Shown: positions 25,813 through 41,200 of the stretch, piece by piece
How positions within the stretch are numbered: position 1 is the stretch's first letter
How the letters are laid out: each line of letters begins with the position of its first letter
Source of the DNA: Datnioides undecimradiatus
Lineage: Eukaryota; Chordata; Actinopteri; Lobotiformes; Datnioididae
DNA: 64,000 bases
Direction: 5' to 3'
Assembly (NCBI GenBank): GCA_008933995.1
Contig: WARS01000031.1
Coordinates: forward strand, 3,686,001-3,750,000
Translations under genes and position numbers: made by a program
The notes under the pieces: generated by a model
Told to the model about the DNA's origin: nothing
What the model saw: only the letters and a program-made list of their open reading frames with translations
Database searches by the model: none

Positions 25813-28800
25813 GTGAGTGGGCCTTTTTATTCCTGGGAATGTTGCATATACTGCATGCTGTAATACACAGCTAGGTTAGTTCAAGGTCAAGCAGTGGGGG
25901 TCCAGGAATAAACTGGAAAACAGCCTCTCACCCTCCTTACAGCATGATGTTTATATCAGACTGCATTCACTTGTCAGCACCATGGATCCCAGAAACTCTT
26001 TTTTCCCTTGAATTATTGTTGTAACTGGATTTATGATGATGTCAGAGCTGACACTCACATATGCTTTTGAATATATTCATATAACATCTGGAGCCACAAA
26101 CCAGTCTCATCAGTCAGCCAACTTGTGCTTTTTTCTGGTCTGTCCAGGATATTGCTGTCAGTGTAGTTCAAGTCATAAAATGGAAACCTAATGTAACCTG
26201 ACTTGGGCAATGATATTTCCCCCATAAAATGTTTTGTGCCAAGTAAGTTTTCTTTTGTAAGAATGATACTTTATGACATAAATCATGTATATTGAATGCC
26301 AGAAATCTTGAGCCTGATTGTGTTGTTTATGTTTACACCTAGGTATATTGCATTGCCAGGGCAGCTGGATTTATTGTCGTTGTTTTATGCCATTGTGTGA
26401 ATCTCATCCTGAAAAGCGATGAAAGCTGCATACCAGGTTTAGAGCACAATATAAGGCAGCAGGTGTCTGATCGTATTTAAGCTGGCTTGTGTAAGATGAT
26501 TGTGCACCACAGGCGGCAACAGGGACAAGCACGTGACCTCCACTGCCATTCATTTCCTGAACTCTTTATCATCCCCTGTTCAGCTCTGTTGAGCCATGGA
26601 TTTGTGCACCATTGATCAGTTTAACAGTGAGAGAGTGATGCTTTTACTTTGAAACACCAGTCATAATCTCTTTAACCTGTGACAAATATAGCATCAGTTA
26701 TTGACAAGGACAAGGATGTCGTGCAAAAATCAGGATAAGGTCAAGAAATCAAGTCTCAGCATGTACAGTATTCAAACCAGCTCTGCCACAGTAATCACTT
26801 CTGTGTTTGCAGCTACCAGTAGAGAATAGCTGTACTCTCCGCAAGCAGACTAAGGAGTTTAACTAAAACCAGGACAAAGTTTTGAACAACAGCCCGGACA
26901 GATATGTGCTTAAAGTCTTAAAGTCTCTGGCTTCAGCTCCACTTTTTGAAATTAGTCATAGATCATCACAGCAGGTCAGCACACACCAGGAAATGGCCGC
27001 CCATAAATGTAATATTTTTTTTCATATGTCTGTGTATTGATCTGTGGATCAACAGTGGCCAAGTGTTTCCTATAGATTTTTTCATGCTCTGTAGTACACA
27101 CTGAGAAAACACTAACATGAGAAGTGCAGGGGATGGCATGCTGACATGGTTGGCTTTGGTCAGATGATGAAGCGAGCAGTCTTAATATTTGCAATCAAAA
27201 TTTTGTTCACTCAATATACTCAGGACTTAAAACAAGGTCACCACAAGGGTTTCATCTCATCTCCTGCTTCTGTGCCATTGCCTTCTTTACTATCCCATCT
27301 TTGCTTTGCATTCAGTTTTGAAGAAAAACATTCATATATCAGTCGATCAGTCTTCTTGTCTTTTTACATGGTGCCATGCTCACATTAGCTGTACTGCAAC
27401 CCATACACTCCACAGTAGTTTAAAGGGACTCTGATGGTAGAGGAACTTTCCATCACTGACTCACGTTTCAAAACAGTGCTACGCCGATTGACCGACTACA
27501 AGCACAAGACAGTGATTTCCAGATGAATGGTATTATTTTTGCCTGAAAACATTTAAGGGGCAAATACGAGCTTATTTTGTGATCACCCGTTCCTAAGAAA
27601 TATTTTTTCCGTTTGACGTGTTGGGTGACAATTTGTACAGTTTTGGACCGATGTAACTGTGACAAATGTAGCAAATGATTTGTGTGACACCTTTCAATGC
27701 CCGTTTTTACCGATAATCTTCAAGCAGCTTTACAAAAGAGACGGTGTGGATTGTTCTAACGTTTTAACTCAGTCTCATGTAAAGTTATCTAGAAGAGGAC
27801 TGATGTCAGAAGTTAACTTTAGTGTTGTCGCTGGTCACTTCAGTAACATTATAGGTTATACAAAGTAATTGAATTTGAATTGGTGGTTTTAACTCGAGCT
27901 CCTGCTCTGAGCCGCTCTGTGTTCTTCTTCTTTGTACTTTAATGCTGGATGTTCGTGCTTCCTCCACATTCTTTTCAGAGCTGTTGTAGAGTGTAGAGAG
28001 GAGCGTGACAGCTGGGGTGCAGTCTTGGTATCAAATGTGAGCAACACAGCAATGACCTCTCTGCAAAATTGTTGCTTCTGTTCACTGTCACGGCGATGTT
28101 AGGAGCTTCATTCTGCGTATACTGATATCTGAAAAGGAAGTTGGTTTCTTCCATGAATCACTGACTCCCTTCCAAGTACGGAGAACCTCAGTGTGTTCCC
28201 TGGAGACCCGTATCGGATCGAGGGCAGAGCAGGAAAAAGAGCTTCAGGAGGCCTTTCCCCACAGAGAGGTCGATCAGTCTTTGCTTTGCTGGCCTTAAGG
28301 CTTTGACTTTGTTATGGATTATCACACTATGATCAATTCGTCAACTCTCCTCATGTACTCCCGCTGCCTGAAAGGATTAAAAAAAAAACGCCCAGTATGC
28401 CCTCATTTCCATCATATCAAGAGGCAAGACAAGCAGAGAGAGAGACGGAGCTTAGCGTCTTTCCCCCTTCTACACTTGATGTGAAATATCGCTCCTCTCC
28501 ACCACATGCCACAACAAATTTCCTGGGGAACCATTCCAATGACAGTGGTGGTAAACAGTATGAAAGCCTCACATAAAACAGCAGAGTCCCCTTGATACGA
28601 CAGAAACATCCTGTAAAAAAACAGCTGGCTGCAGTCCACACTGTGAGTGCAGATACTGTACGTTTTGTTCCACTGTGGTCTCTCTCCCTCTATTTTTTGC
28701 CTTAGTCTCTGACACACATCTCTAGCTTATCTCCTCTTACTTAGCTTCAGTGTAGTGTCGCACAAAGCAGGAAAAAAAGAACAGAGTTCATGTTAATCTT

Positions 28801-29211
28801 AACCCCTTTGCAGAACAATGCAAAGTGTTGTCAGTGGTAGTGTTGTCAGAGAGACGAGTCACACATTGTTTGAATTTGTAAACTCACTCCTGCAGTCAAG
28901 GAGGAGACTTTGTCCTGGACCGTTCTAAGTCAGTTATACTGGTTGAGTGGCTGCAGGCGAGTTGCAGAAATGTTGCAGAAGTTTCTCTACTTTATACATT
29001 TTTAAGAGAAAATACTATAATCCTTTATTAATCCCAGGAAATTTGTAATGTTACAGCAGCAAAGCAGATAACACTTTGGCAAGAAGCATCTTTAAAAACA
29101 GCAAGATATGACAAATAAAATAAATAAGTAAACAGCTCAAAGGTTGAATTCCCATTATTCATCATGGGATTTTTCACAGTTATGTATACATTGATTTTGC
29201 ACATGATTGAA

Positions 29212-29258
<47 letters not shown>

Positions 29259-32200
29259 TCTACAAGAAGCAGTGTTTTTGTATGCAAGAAGAAGAAGTAG
29301 TGCTATTTGTTTTTTCTAGATGTGTGAAAAGAATATGAGCACAACGTGATTCAAATAGTCTAATTAGAGAAACGTGGTTTGACTGTTTGCGCCTGACCTG
29401 TTGGTTCCACTATCACAGAAATATGTGGTGTTTTTCTTCCAAAGTCTAAATCAGGAGGGTCATTAAAAACTGGCACATTGGCTTAGGCTGGTAAGAAATT
29501 TTCAAGCAATGCAGAAGAGCATCGCACACAACTACAGCATCTAAACGAGAACGAGGCTACAGTGAGAACAGCAAGAAAGACGTAAAAACAAAGTTGTGGA
29601 AAAATTTCATACAATCCGGCAAATCTTAATTTTAGCTTTTACACAGCATATGTTATGCAGCAGCAGACCTGTCTTGGTGATGTTGGTGATCTAACAGCAG
29701 GGACCCTTCATATGCCCAATAATACCAGTCAAACCTCTCCTTTGTTGCAGTTCACTTTGAAATGGCTTCTTGCAGCAGTCAAATGTACAATTTAACCACG
29801 ACAGTGACATCAGTTTAATCCTGTGGTCTGCACTGTTTCCAGATTCAAAGCAAGAGCACCTTTAGAATGACATGTAACAGGATGTCTGGAGAAAAAAAAA
29901 AGTCTGTGGTTGAAGAATCTGCTGGAACTGCACGTTATCACTTAATCAGTGCTGCCTTAAATTCCTTAAAGAAACATCACTGGGACCTTGTTAAATCAAA
30001 CTGACCCCAGCTGTCTCCAGTCCTCCTGTTATCTATGATGCATCTCCTTTTGAGCATATAGGGGAAATCTGCAGAGCTGCAGCAGACTGGAAAAAGGTAT
30101 GTGAATTTATGGGAGAGAGCACTCGATGATAGCTGGAGTTAAAATACCTAAAACTACGAATCTGCTTGCAATGCCAGCCAACACAATCTCTCATAAATCT
30201 GATTCCCCACTCTGCTTTACACACCATTCATGTATAAGCCTGTGCTTCTTTCTTACGTGCCAGTGGGTATCCACTGTAGGCTGCTGTGTTCACAACAACA
30301 ACAAAATTGACCACAGTAGAGTTGAAGGATGAAAAAATGCTAACATCATTTTTCCCTAGGTTTAGTTGAATTGAGAATGGTAATGGCACAGCGGGGAGGT
30401 AAAGCACTGAAGATCTGAGGGCACACAGGTAATAAATTATCATCTGTTTTCATTCACAGCTGGACACACCATCAGACTTTCCCGTGACTATAGTATAACA
30501 ACAATGATGCTGACTGCTTTACAATGATGCTGACTTTGAAAGACTAGGTCAGGGAGAAAAACCATGACTTATTGCTCAGATCTCTTTATATCTGTTTAAT
30601 GTGTGAATTGTGTGTGAGAGGGAGGGAGAGAGAGAGAGAGAGAGAGAGAGATGTCTTGTTGAGTTTTTGTGTGTTTGTTGTTTGTTATCTGGGTGTGTTT
30701 AAGACGTGCACCCTGTGGTGTGTGTCAGAGTATGTGTCACTGGAGTGTTTGCAACTCAAAGCTTCTACTATTAACACATCCACTGCAAAACCATTGGCCG
30801 TGACAGGTTGTGTGGCGGTGTCAGGAAATAGTCATATCCTTTATATCTGAAAGCTCAGCACAGGGCTGTGCTCTGTTTCCCTGCGTGTGTTCAGTTTGTC
30901 AGGGGAGAGAAGGAGTGTCACAGTCCAACGCCTTTCATCCTGTCTGATCTTCTTCGCTGCCTTCTCAACTGTAGGATAGAATCCCGTATGTCCAAGTCAG
31001 CGGCCAATCAGAGATCCCCCAGCATGGTCACAGAGTCCTCTAAGGCTGTGACCTCAGCAGCAGTGGATGTCACCTCAGGGTCAAAGGTGAGAATAAGTGT
31101 TTCTTTTCTATGAGATGCAAACTGTCAATGTCAAGCATGTGTTGATGAGTTTTTCTGTAGAACATAAAATACTCTAACAACATTTAACGAAGAGAAAATG
31201 AATCCTGAATCAGAATCTTTTTTTCAGGATTTATTATTGGACATCTGTCGTAATTGACCAAACATTTCTTTGCAGAGTAGAGAAATGGTTTAGGAACTTT
31301 CCTTCCTGGCTGTTAATGCTCATGTTGATAAATTGGTTTAATCAACTCTAGAAGACGTTATCTCCTTCTGATTTATGGCCTCAGAGAGTAATAATTTAAC
31401 AGATATAAAAGCATCATGAAACTCAAAACACACATTCTGTGGTGCTGGACAGGGGTGCGGTGTATGTAGTGCAGTGATGGACTTGCTGTTATTTCCACAC
31501 TGGTCATGGAAATTTTTGTCTGCCTTGTTATTGTCACTGAATATTGGACACACCACAAAAGCACAGGAATACTTTCACAGAGTAATCTAAAAACTGATGC
31601 CACCTCTGGAAGACACAGGGAAACTTTTCCCCCTTTACTTTCACATTTGTCAAACCAAATGACAGCACAACACAGGTCAGTACTGGAATACATTTCAGGG
31701 AAACTTAATCTTAGTATTAGAAACATCTGTATCTCTTGCAAGGTTTTGTTAAATATTGATGATTTTTAAATTGTTTTCTTGATGAATTGAGACAATCAAT
31801 TAGTCCATCTACTCAAACTGATTAACAACAGTTTTGGTAATTGATATTATTTACATAATTTTTCATCATTCGCTGGTTTCAGTCACACAAATCTGAACAT
31901 TACTGCTTTTCTCTGTCTGATATGACGGTGCACTTTTGTCTGAACATGTCACATTAATGACTCTGTATGAGGAATTCTTTATGCATATTTGTCATTTGTC
32001 ATATTTGCCCTCAACATTTCTGTCCTCTTATAGTCAGTTTGCCAACCGGGCGACCCCAGGTGTTTCTGTAGAAAAAGAGTTTTTACAGAGCACGTCTGAA
32101 ATGACGTTGTCTAAAAATATGCCTGATTATAAATGGATGCAGGCATCCACAGGAATAGCCAGTTGGTATTTCCTCTTCTCATTATGGGTGTTAAAATAAG

Positions 32201-35200
32201 GAAGTTCTAGGAAAGAAGGCCTGTTTACTATTTTGAAAGACTGTGTTTCTAATCTTTAAGTAACCAGTGGTTCTCAAACTCTCTCCATCATACTCCCACG
32301 GCAAAAGAAAGAAATTACCCTCCACCCTCATACACGCAGATCTGATGTTTATCAAACTTGATCAGTATTTGAGAAAGTAAAGGCCAGGTTTAATCTTAGC
32401 ACATTCAGTGAACTTTAGACCCTTGCCCTTCTGCTTGGATCTCTGCCTGTCCTCCAGTTTGACAACCTATTAAATCAACCTATTAATGTTAGGTAGCTCA
32501 TTAAAAACACTTCTTTAGCAAAGCTACCACATCCTGAACTCTTCTGGTTTTGCTTTCTGCAGGGCTCCAGAGGCACGGGGAAAGTACACAGTTTTGGCAA
32601 AAGGGATCATGCTATTAAAAGAAACCTCAACATCCCAGTGGTGGTGAGAGGCTGGCTCTATAAACAGGTGAGCTGAGGTTCCTCTGCTCTTACACTGAGC
32701 CTCAAACAAGGAACCACCTGTCTGCAACATGTGTTAAAGAGTCAGCACATGGTCAGATCTGTCTGTTGTTGAACATCAGTCACATAAAGATTGTTGTCCA
32801 GCTGTAGCAGTGTGGAGCAGAGCTGCACTTTGTGTATCACTGTGTATTTGTGGTTCATTGTTGCTTCTTTGTGCTTCCCTCTTTACCCTGTGGCCCTTCT
32901 TATTCTTTTTAAGAGTAATATTTTGTGTAGGATCTCATGTTCTGTGAAAGGAGCATTTGCAAAATGACTGCTCAGACTGCATTTCCAAACCCCTTTTTAA
33001 TTTGGACTTGAGTGTCTCAAAAGCGACCGAAGCAACCAGACAGAGAGTTAGAAACCTACAGTGCTGAGTTAAATGGGATTGAAGCTTTTTGCCAAAATCT
33101 TCAAGAATTGGAAAGAAATTAAATTATTGTTTTAATGATATGCACAATGCCCCCACCCCACCGCTCAATTCCTGGCTGCTAACGAGTGTTATATTCCCAA
33201 ACTGCACTTTTTAATTAAAAAGTGAATCAAAATGTGCTCCTGCCAGGAGGACTTCTAACTACGCTGTGCGTTGTGTTTCCCCCCTCACCTCCAGGACAGC
33301 TCTGGAATGCGCCTGTGGAAACGGAAGTGGTTTGTTTTGTCAGACTACTGCTTGTTTTACTACAAAGGTGAGTCTATGAAAAGTGCACTGGGCCAGAGTT
33401 TAACAGACACAAACTAAAATGCTCTTTATCGTCAAATCAGACCTTTGATTATTGCCAGCCTATACTCTGATGATCCAGCTCTTTCTTCCCTGCACTTCTC
33501 CTTCCTTATTAACTGGAGTGTTTTATTATGGGATGTAATCTGTGCTTGTGTTGTGAAGCATCTACCTCGTCTCCTCCATTAATCACACTGAATAATAGAT
33601 GAACCACATGCCACCTCATGCCACATGGCCTCGTCCAGACTAGAGTCACACATGAATTATGCCCCAGTAATTCTCTGCTGTTCGTAAATCTGCAGTCACT
33701 CGTAAACATCGTATAAGATCTTGGCACAATGAGAGTTTGTTGTGTTGGATTGATTCACAGACAGCCGAGAGGAGACTGTGCTCGGGAGCATCCCTCTGCC
33801 CAGTTATGTCATCGCACCAGTCGAGCCTGATGACCACATAAACCGCAAATACGCCTTCAAGGTAACACTGAAGTGGCACTGAATCACATTTAAAATGGGA
33901 GTTATCACGTCCATGTGCAGTCACCGAAACTCCGTCGCTGCTTTTTCTAAGAATATTCATTGCTACATCACTTCTGTGACACAGGGAGGTGGGCTGGCTA
34001 CACCCTGCTGCCTGGATCACATTTGATTTTTTCTTGTTTATTGAACACACTATATGATTTACCATTAGGACTGTGTTGTTGGATTCCGGTCACAGTTTTG
34101 CTTCTTTACTATTTAATCAGCTATACCCTGACTTAAATCATAACCTCTGTAATTAAAGATAAGTTTATTATACAAGCTTTTACAGCTGCTTTTGCATTAA
34201 GACAACCTGAAAGATTGATGCTTTTGCAAAGTTTGGCTTATTTTGTTTAATTATTTTGTTTGTTAATTAAGTAAGGTCAGGAAAAAGGATTGTTTTGCAC
34301 CACTATTCAACTTGCCTTGCATGCAACTCAGGTGTTGAATTCTGTGAGTACTTTTTTGGAGTGTGATGGAGCATCATTTGGTCGCCGACCTCTTTTTAAA
34401 CACAAAGACAGTGGTGGTGTGCGAAAGTGGATGGATGCAATGCAACCCTCTGTGTATTCTAGAAAGAGCAGATGATCATATTTACTTGTGCATTTTAGTA
34501 AAATGGACGATTGCACCTTGCTCTCGGGCAGAGGTTTAGGTTTTTAACCACTGTGCTGGACAGGCTTTTGTACGGTGTGCACAGTGCAAGAGCTTTGCTT
34601 GTCACTGAAATCTGAATGGCACAACACTCGCTTGTTACACTGCACCTGATAACGCCGGATGGCATTTGGTAATAGTGTCATTTTTATCTGAAAGTGTGCA
34701 ACAGAACTTTTCCTTGCATGCGGCAAAGTCTTTTTTTCTCTTCTCCTTGTGTGAATTCTGCCAGAGGACAGCAAAGGGATTTATGTCCTTTGGTTACAGC
34801 GAGAGTGTTAACATTATCCAGCTCCTCCTTTGTGGAAACACAGGGCTTGTTGCAAAGAACAATAGTGCCTGAATGTTTGATGCACCACTGCAGCTTCAGG
34901 GCATTCTGTTGCAATCCTTTCTGCTCCTTTGTGCTCTGGCTTTTGTTCTTGTATTCTGTGTGCGTGTAAGTGTGTGCGTATGTATGTGCTTGTGTGATAC
35001 GTTTCTTTTTAAGGATCATATTACATACAATGGAATTTGTATGATAATTGCGCTGCTGGGAATATTAATTATACATTCAGCCTATTCACCATCTCCTCCC
35101 ACCACTTGCTGGGGAGTGTGTGTGTGTAAGGTTAGATGAAATGAGCCTGGGCTCTGCTGTACCTCCCAGTATTTAAGCGATCTCTCTTCCTCTCAGCTCT

Positions 35201-38195
35201 CTCGGTGCCATCATGCATTAAGGAGCAGGTGATTTCATTACATGTATCTGAGGTGCTTTGGAAAATTTCAGTTACTGCTAAGCAAGCATGACGACAGCTC
35301 AGTGGATGTCAGGTGCTTTTCAACAAAGGGATGTTTCAGACGTTTGGAGCCACTGACATGTTCGGTGAATGTGAGCCTACAGTTGGTGTTGAAACCACGG
35401 ATCAGAGATGGTGACACCAGAATAATTCTGAGTCAATGTGATTATCAGCTGAATGGAGATGATATACAGGTTGTGTGAGTCACTCCAATACTTTTATGAA
35501 ATATTTGTGCTGTGGACTGTTTTTTCTGTCTTCTCGGAGGCACTGCAGGCTGTGCTGCGATGCCCTGACGATATGTCCAATTGTGAAGAATCGAACCACT
35601 TACGATGCCGCCACTGTTATTCATTCTTGCTTCTGTGATGAACACCATAAAACTGCAGCCGGAGCCATTTCTGCTCTTTCTTATTGAGTCAGCACTGATC
35701 TGCCGTATCTTCCTGTTGTTTTCTGTTCACTTGTTTTTGCTCATCTCACTGTGTTTCTCTCATTCCCTGTTGGTCAATTGCCTCCCATTGTGACCCGGTG
35801 TGTGTGCGCGGGCGGAGTGAGTACTGTTCTCTGCGGGGCGGCCGTCCTGAATCACACAGGCTTCCTGTCTTGCATGAATAGGTATTTGATTTCACTTTAG
35901 CCTAATCAGTGGACTTCCATATTCAGCTCATTTTGTTTCACATCATGTTAGTAGCTGCTGAATGCACATTTTTAAATGTGCATTAAAGTCTCATCATGTA
36001 CAGGCATGACTACAGTCATCTATGGACAATACCAGAGCTCATGTTAGTGCCATCAGTTGTATAAAGCAAGTTTGCAAGCAAGTGGGTATTTTTGGGCAAA
36101 GAAAGGAATTTATTACTCTTATGTTGCAGTCCATAAGTATTTGGACAGTGACACATCTGTTGTAGTTTTGTCCCTCTATTCCAGTAAATTGGGTTTGAGA
36201 TGAAAGACAGAAAACTTTACATTCAGTGAAAGAGTCTGGACTCTTTATTGTCTCACAGTTCATGGACAGTGTGAGAGGACATTGGACATTGGACATACTC
36301 ATTGAATCAATCTCATATACATACATGCACAGTGGCTCTGGTACTTGTCTTGTCAAGCTGTCACATTCTCATCATCAGTGGAGAGGGTGGATGACAGGGA
36401 TTCCCACTGCTCTCTGATTTCATTGCATTTCATTGGATGTTTGTTGCCATCAGCAATTTGCCCCCTGCTGTAGATACATTAATATTACAACATTTTACAA
36501 TAGAAAATACAATATCAGTTTGTGGATTTGTTTCTCTGCATCAGGTCATTTGTTTTGTTTTCACTGCATTATTTGGCCTCTCACATAAAGATTATTGAAC
36601 ATTAAACATTTTAATTGGAGTGATTTTATTCACTTTGCAGCCTTCAAAGACCCATATGTTAAACTGTTGAAGCTAAGCTAGTGAAAATCTCAAAAGCTGC
36701 ATATACATACTTAACAAACTTAGAATTAGAACCAACATTGCACTAATTGTACACACAGTATTTAATTATAAGCGAGGTTTTATTCTTGAGTATAAAAGAT
36801 AAATAAGGGCTGCATTTTCATAATTCCTGAAGGACCCTTGTTCTGCCAATGTTGATATATTTGGCAGATTTTAAGTGTATGTAACGTGTTATTGGACTGA
36901 TGCTCTTACTACAATGTACATGATGCAGTTCAGTCTTGTGTCATTGATGCTCTTGTGGTGGTATTGGCAGGTACTCGTGAATTTAGTATGGTAAAGTTAC
37001 AGTTTAGATCATTCCAGTATGTTGTTGCAGATTTGAAATGAAGGTAATCAGAATGTTTTTAAAAGAAAGGAAAAATATATTTCAGCAGAAACAATAGTTA
37101 AAATATTCAGTAGCTCTGAAAGTGTGTAAAAATGTGCTTATTGCTTTTATCACTGTGCAACTGGTTGTCTGCACCAGATTTGGGTTCTGAGCCGTTAGGA
37201 CTGATTTACACGACAATGTAAAAATAACAAAAGGTAAGCTTAAGTTTCATGATGTCTGGTTATGTATGTTTGTGTGTACCCTGACTGTACTGCTTACTAA
37301 ATTGCCTTTGTGTCGTTCTTTTTCGTTGCTCCTGTATGGTTGTTTGCTGCAGTCGCTGTCTATTTTCTGTGCGCTAAAGAGATAGTGTGTATCTCGCTGA
37401 GGCTTTTTTGAAAAGCAGTTGGAAAAATAACCTGTGTTGTGCTTTTTTGTGGCAAGAAACGGCACAACGTTCACATTATGTCTGCTGCGGCTCTTTGCTC
37501 CCACCCTGTTTGTTTTTTTGTTTTTTTTTACAGTAAAATGTTGCTGTAAACTTTGTCCTCACTGAGTTGACGGCTGTCAGTCTCAGTAAACAACAAAGCA
37601 GAGTTTTCCACTCATCAGCCTCCCTGGCAGACTTTTTCCTGTCTTCAGTAAGGAGTTCTCATTGTCTATCCTCTCTCTATCTCCCTCCTGATCTCTCTCT
37701 CTTTGATAGGCGAGCCATACAGGAATGCGCTCCTACATTTACAATAAGAACTCTGTGATTGGCTCACAGGCAGAACACTGCGGGATGCGGACATATTTCT
37801 TCAGTGCGGACACACAGGAGGACATGAATGGCTGGATCCGGGCCATGAACCAGGCTGCGCTGATGCAGCAGAGTCACACTATAAAGAGGTTGGTCTCACT
37901 CTACAGTAGGATTCACTTCTCCCATTGGTTCAGCTTCTAGTACCAAACATCTCTCCTTCCTTAGAGCACAGCAGCCTCTGTGGACTGGATGATATAAAGG
38001 GAATGTGGACATTATAGTTTTCACTCATGTGTTGAAGTTTTTCTGTACCAACTGGTATCAACGTTGTTTAACTGGTTTAGTTTCTGAACTGAGTTCTCGT
38101 GTTTTTTGTACCTTTAGTAAATTTCATAAGCAGCCTTCCACAGCAGGTCCAACCCTGTCGGTCTGTTCTGGGGCACTGAGATATCTGCAGTTTCT

Positions 38196-38242
<47 letters not shown>

Positions 38243-41200
38243 GCACCTGGGTCTTGCAGAGTATAGATGGGGCAGCTGAGCACGCAAATATGTTTCTACA
38301 GCAGTAAACTCAATGTACTAATCAGATTTGCACATTTACACATTTTTTTAATTCTTTGTCAGTGGCAGAAGTGATCTGCAATACAATCTAGCATGACTGC
38401 ATCTATATTAAAAACATTGCAAGCTGCAGATCGATGTCTAAGATTAGTTGATGTGCTGCATGGTTTTAATGGCCCATGCAATGATGTGATGATGCCACCC
38501 AGAGGTCACTGTAAGTTAGTACACCTGAATTATTTCTTTTGAGGACCACTTGACTATCTTAGTTTGACCATTTGAAACAAAGCAATAATCATTAATAATT
38601 TTACTTCCAAGGAATTATTTCTCCAGAGATGAGCAACCTTTAATTGAAAGAAGTTTGAAAGTTATCAAGGGTGCCCAAATGTTTTACCTTGAGGGGTTTA
38701 AACTAAATAAATATAATTAATTTTCAAATGGGAAAAGGATAAATACATTTAAATAGGAAATCTTATGAATTACAAGACTTTATAAGACATCAGAACACTG
38801 TCACTGTACCCCAAGTTGGAAACAAAGTGAGTCATTGCAGTTCTTTGGGGATTTGCTCTGTATATGTATAAGCTATTTTCAGTCCTGGGTCTTCTCTACT
38901 GAAAAATCTTGAGAAACTGCAGATGGAAAGCCTCTGAATAACTCCTGATGGTTTCTGATGTTTCCTGAGGTCACTAACAGTTAATTTGAGTGACCACAGT
39001 GTGTTTAATCCAATGCTTAATGCTATGTAATCCCTTGTTTCAAGAACAGTGCTTCACCCACATGCATAATATATGCTTAAGAGGGAGAATTAGGTGATGG
39101 TTAAATACCTGAAAGAACGTAGCTGTGTGTGGTAGCTGAAAGAGGAATCACTTCAACACTTCACTACACACTCTACAAAGCAATGAATTTCAGTCATCCA
39201 CAGGCAGGATTAACCTTTGCTGATACATTTAATAATGCTGTCATACTTTTTCACAGAGAGGTGGAGAAGCCAAAGAAGGCTGTGCATCAGGCAGTCCCAC
39301 AGACCAACCATGTGCACATCAGCCAGAATTCATCTCAGTCAGAAAGCCTTCGCAGGACAGACAGAGACGAACATCCAGGCAATGGTGTCCAAGTGGCTCA
39401 TGGAGACGAGGTGAGGTACGGATTAGAGATCCAAGGGAGGCCCAGCCAGTCAGCCACAGAGGAACGGGCAGAGAGACTCTCTCCAGACTCTGCTGATGGT
39501 GCCGCCCACAAAAATGGACAGCAAACAGTGATCCAAGTGGCTCTGCCACCGGAACAGAATGGTAATCTTGTCTATCAGAGGGGCTTTGTTTCACGGACAG
39601 ACACTGAGAAACATGTGCAGAGGAAGAACACACTGGCTCAGGTGGAGCAATGGGTCAAAGTTCACAAAGGAGATGCACCGAAGAGGTCAGTGTGACTTCA
39701 CGCAGCCAGAGTGAAAATGAAAAAAACTTGAGTAAATGCCTCCCTCTAGTGGCTAACATGAGGATTGTATATTTTGATTGCTCACTGGTGTTATTTCTGT
39801 TTTACGTAGATAAATTGTTCTCACTGTGAACAGATTGTATGAAGTTCTTTGTACAAAGTACATCCATGTGTTTTTCTGTCTCAGTGCTCCCTCTGCTGAG
39901 TACAACCTCCCTCGGCGGACCCCTCCATTAAAGCCCAAAGCCAGCACAGCGGATGCCACCTATCATTCATTGCCAAAGTCCCCCCGTCTCCCGTCTGGCA
40001 GCAACTCTCCTCCGGCAACATGCAACATACCCAGTGACTATAAGTACGCTCATGACCGTCTCAGTCACTTCCGAATGTCCACTGATGAGCGCATGGCCAC
40101 CAAGGAGGGAATGGTGTGGCAGCTGTACGAGTGGCAGCAGCGGCAGCAGTTCCGTCATGGCAGCCCCACTGCTCCTATCTACACTGGGCCCAACTTCACA
40201 GACTCTTCTTCTTTTAGAGTCACTGTGGAGATGCCACGCTCCATCTCTGTCCCTCCGTCCCCATGTGAAGTCCCGCCATCCGTCCCCTCCACTTTCAAAC
40301 CCCTGTCCCCTCGCAGGCCACACACTCCTTCAGACAGACGCACAGTCAGGCCTCTGGATGACGCGGCACCTGGGGACAGCACAAGGTCAAGCTCCCCCGG
40401 CCATATTTGTGCCCAGCTCTCGCAGGTATGACACCTAATCAGGGGGAGGAGGGATCTCAGAAATCTTCTCCTGACAGTTCAGATCATAATTTAATTTACT
40501 GTTGCAATAAAGGATACAAATTTTTTCCCCAATCAAATTTTGAAATGCAGATTGCTAAATATAGTTTTAAATACTGAAGTGCTCAAATACTTTGCAATGT
40601 ATCATCTCAAAACATAGAGAAAGAATAATATTTATGAATAATGTTATATCCGCTCCTTTGATCTTTCATGCAAGCTTCAGATGTTAATCAAGTTTGAATC
40701 ATAATTTTCTGGAGCTTAGTTTAGCAAACATACAGCGTAGTCTGGGAGTAAGTATCCATGTATAGCAATAAATCAACATTACTCACAATACATTTTTAAA
40801 ATTAGCAAAAATTGATTTAATGCTCAAATTTGTTACTATTAACTAATACTATGAAAAGACCGATATCAACAAGGAAACTGATTAAATGAGCTATAGGCTG
40901 ATGAAGCTTGATCGTCTCTGCTGTACAACTCTGTCATTCAACAATCATTAAAACACATGTAAGAGACACATTAAGAGAAACACGCTCAGTGTACTGGATC
41001 ACTTTCAGCAGTGTGAACATACAACCATGTCTCTGTCGCATAGGAACTCCTGCCTGACACAAAACTACGTGCAGAAGATTAAAAATGCTGTCAAGTGAGA
41101 AAATTAATTGGCTATTACTGTTAACTTTGGTCTGAAATGATCAGTCGATTGATTCATTAGTCCATCGACGCAAACTTGGCAGTTTTTCTGATTAACTTAA

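Larger units (their letters stand above)
25813..30974 (+). other. plekha7: plekha7 intron (5.2 kb)
   Basis: Noncoding. It holds a TG microsatellite at 29220-29257, a GA microsatellite at 30626-30651 and a retroelement-tail-like repeat near 29020. Short ORFs here have no recognisable product. Confidence 0.85.

Noticed and set aside
32262-32320. CAGTGGTTCTCAAACT phrase resembling a hAT-element end
   Set aside because: Only one end is visible and the body is too degenerate to call a mobile element. The similar phrase at 25528 is weaker still.
33646-34065. 139-codon - strand ORF
   Set aside because: It is a shadow antisense to the PH-domain exon at 33761-33861.
39319-40382. Antisense ORFs of 67-118 codons
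   Set aside because: They are shadows opposite the two largest plekha7 exons, where GC-rich coding sequence keeps the other strand open.
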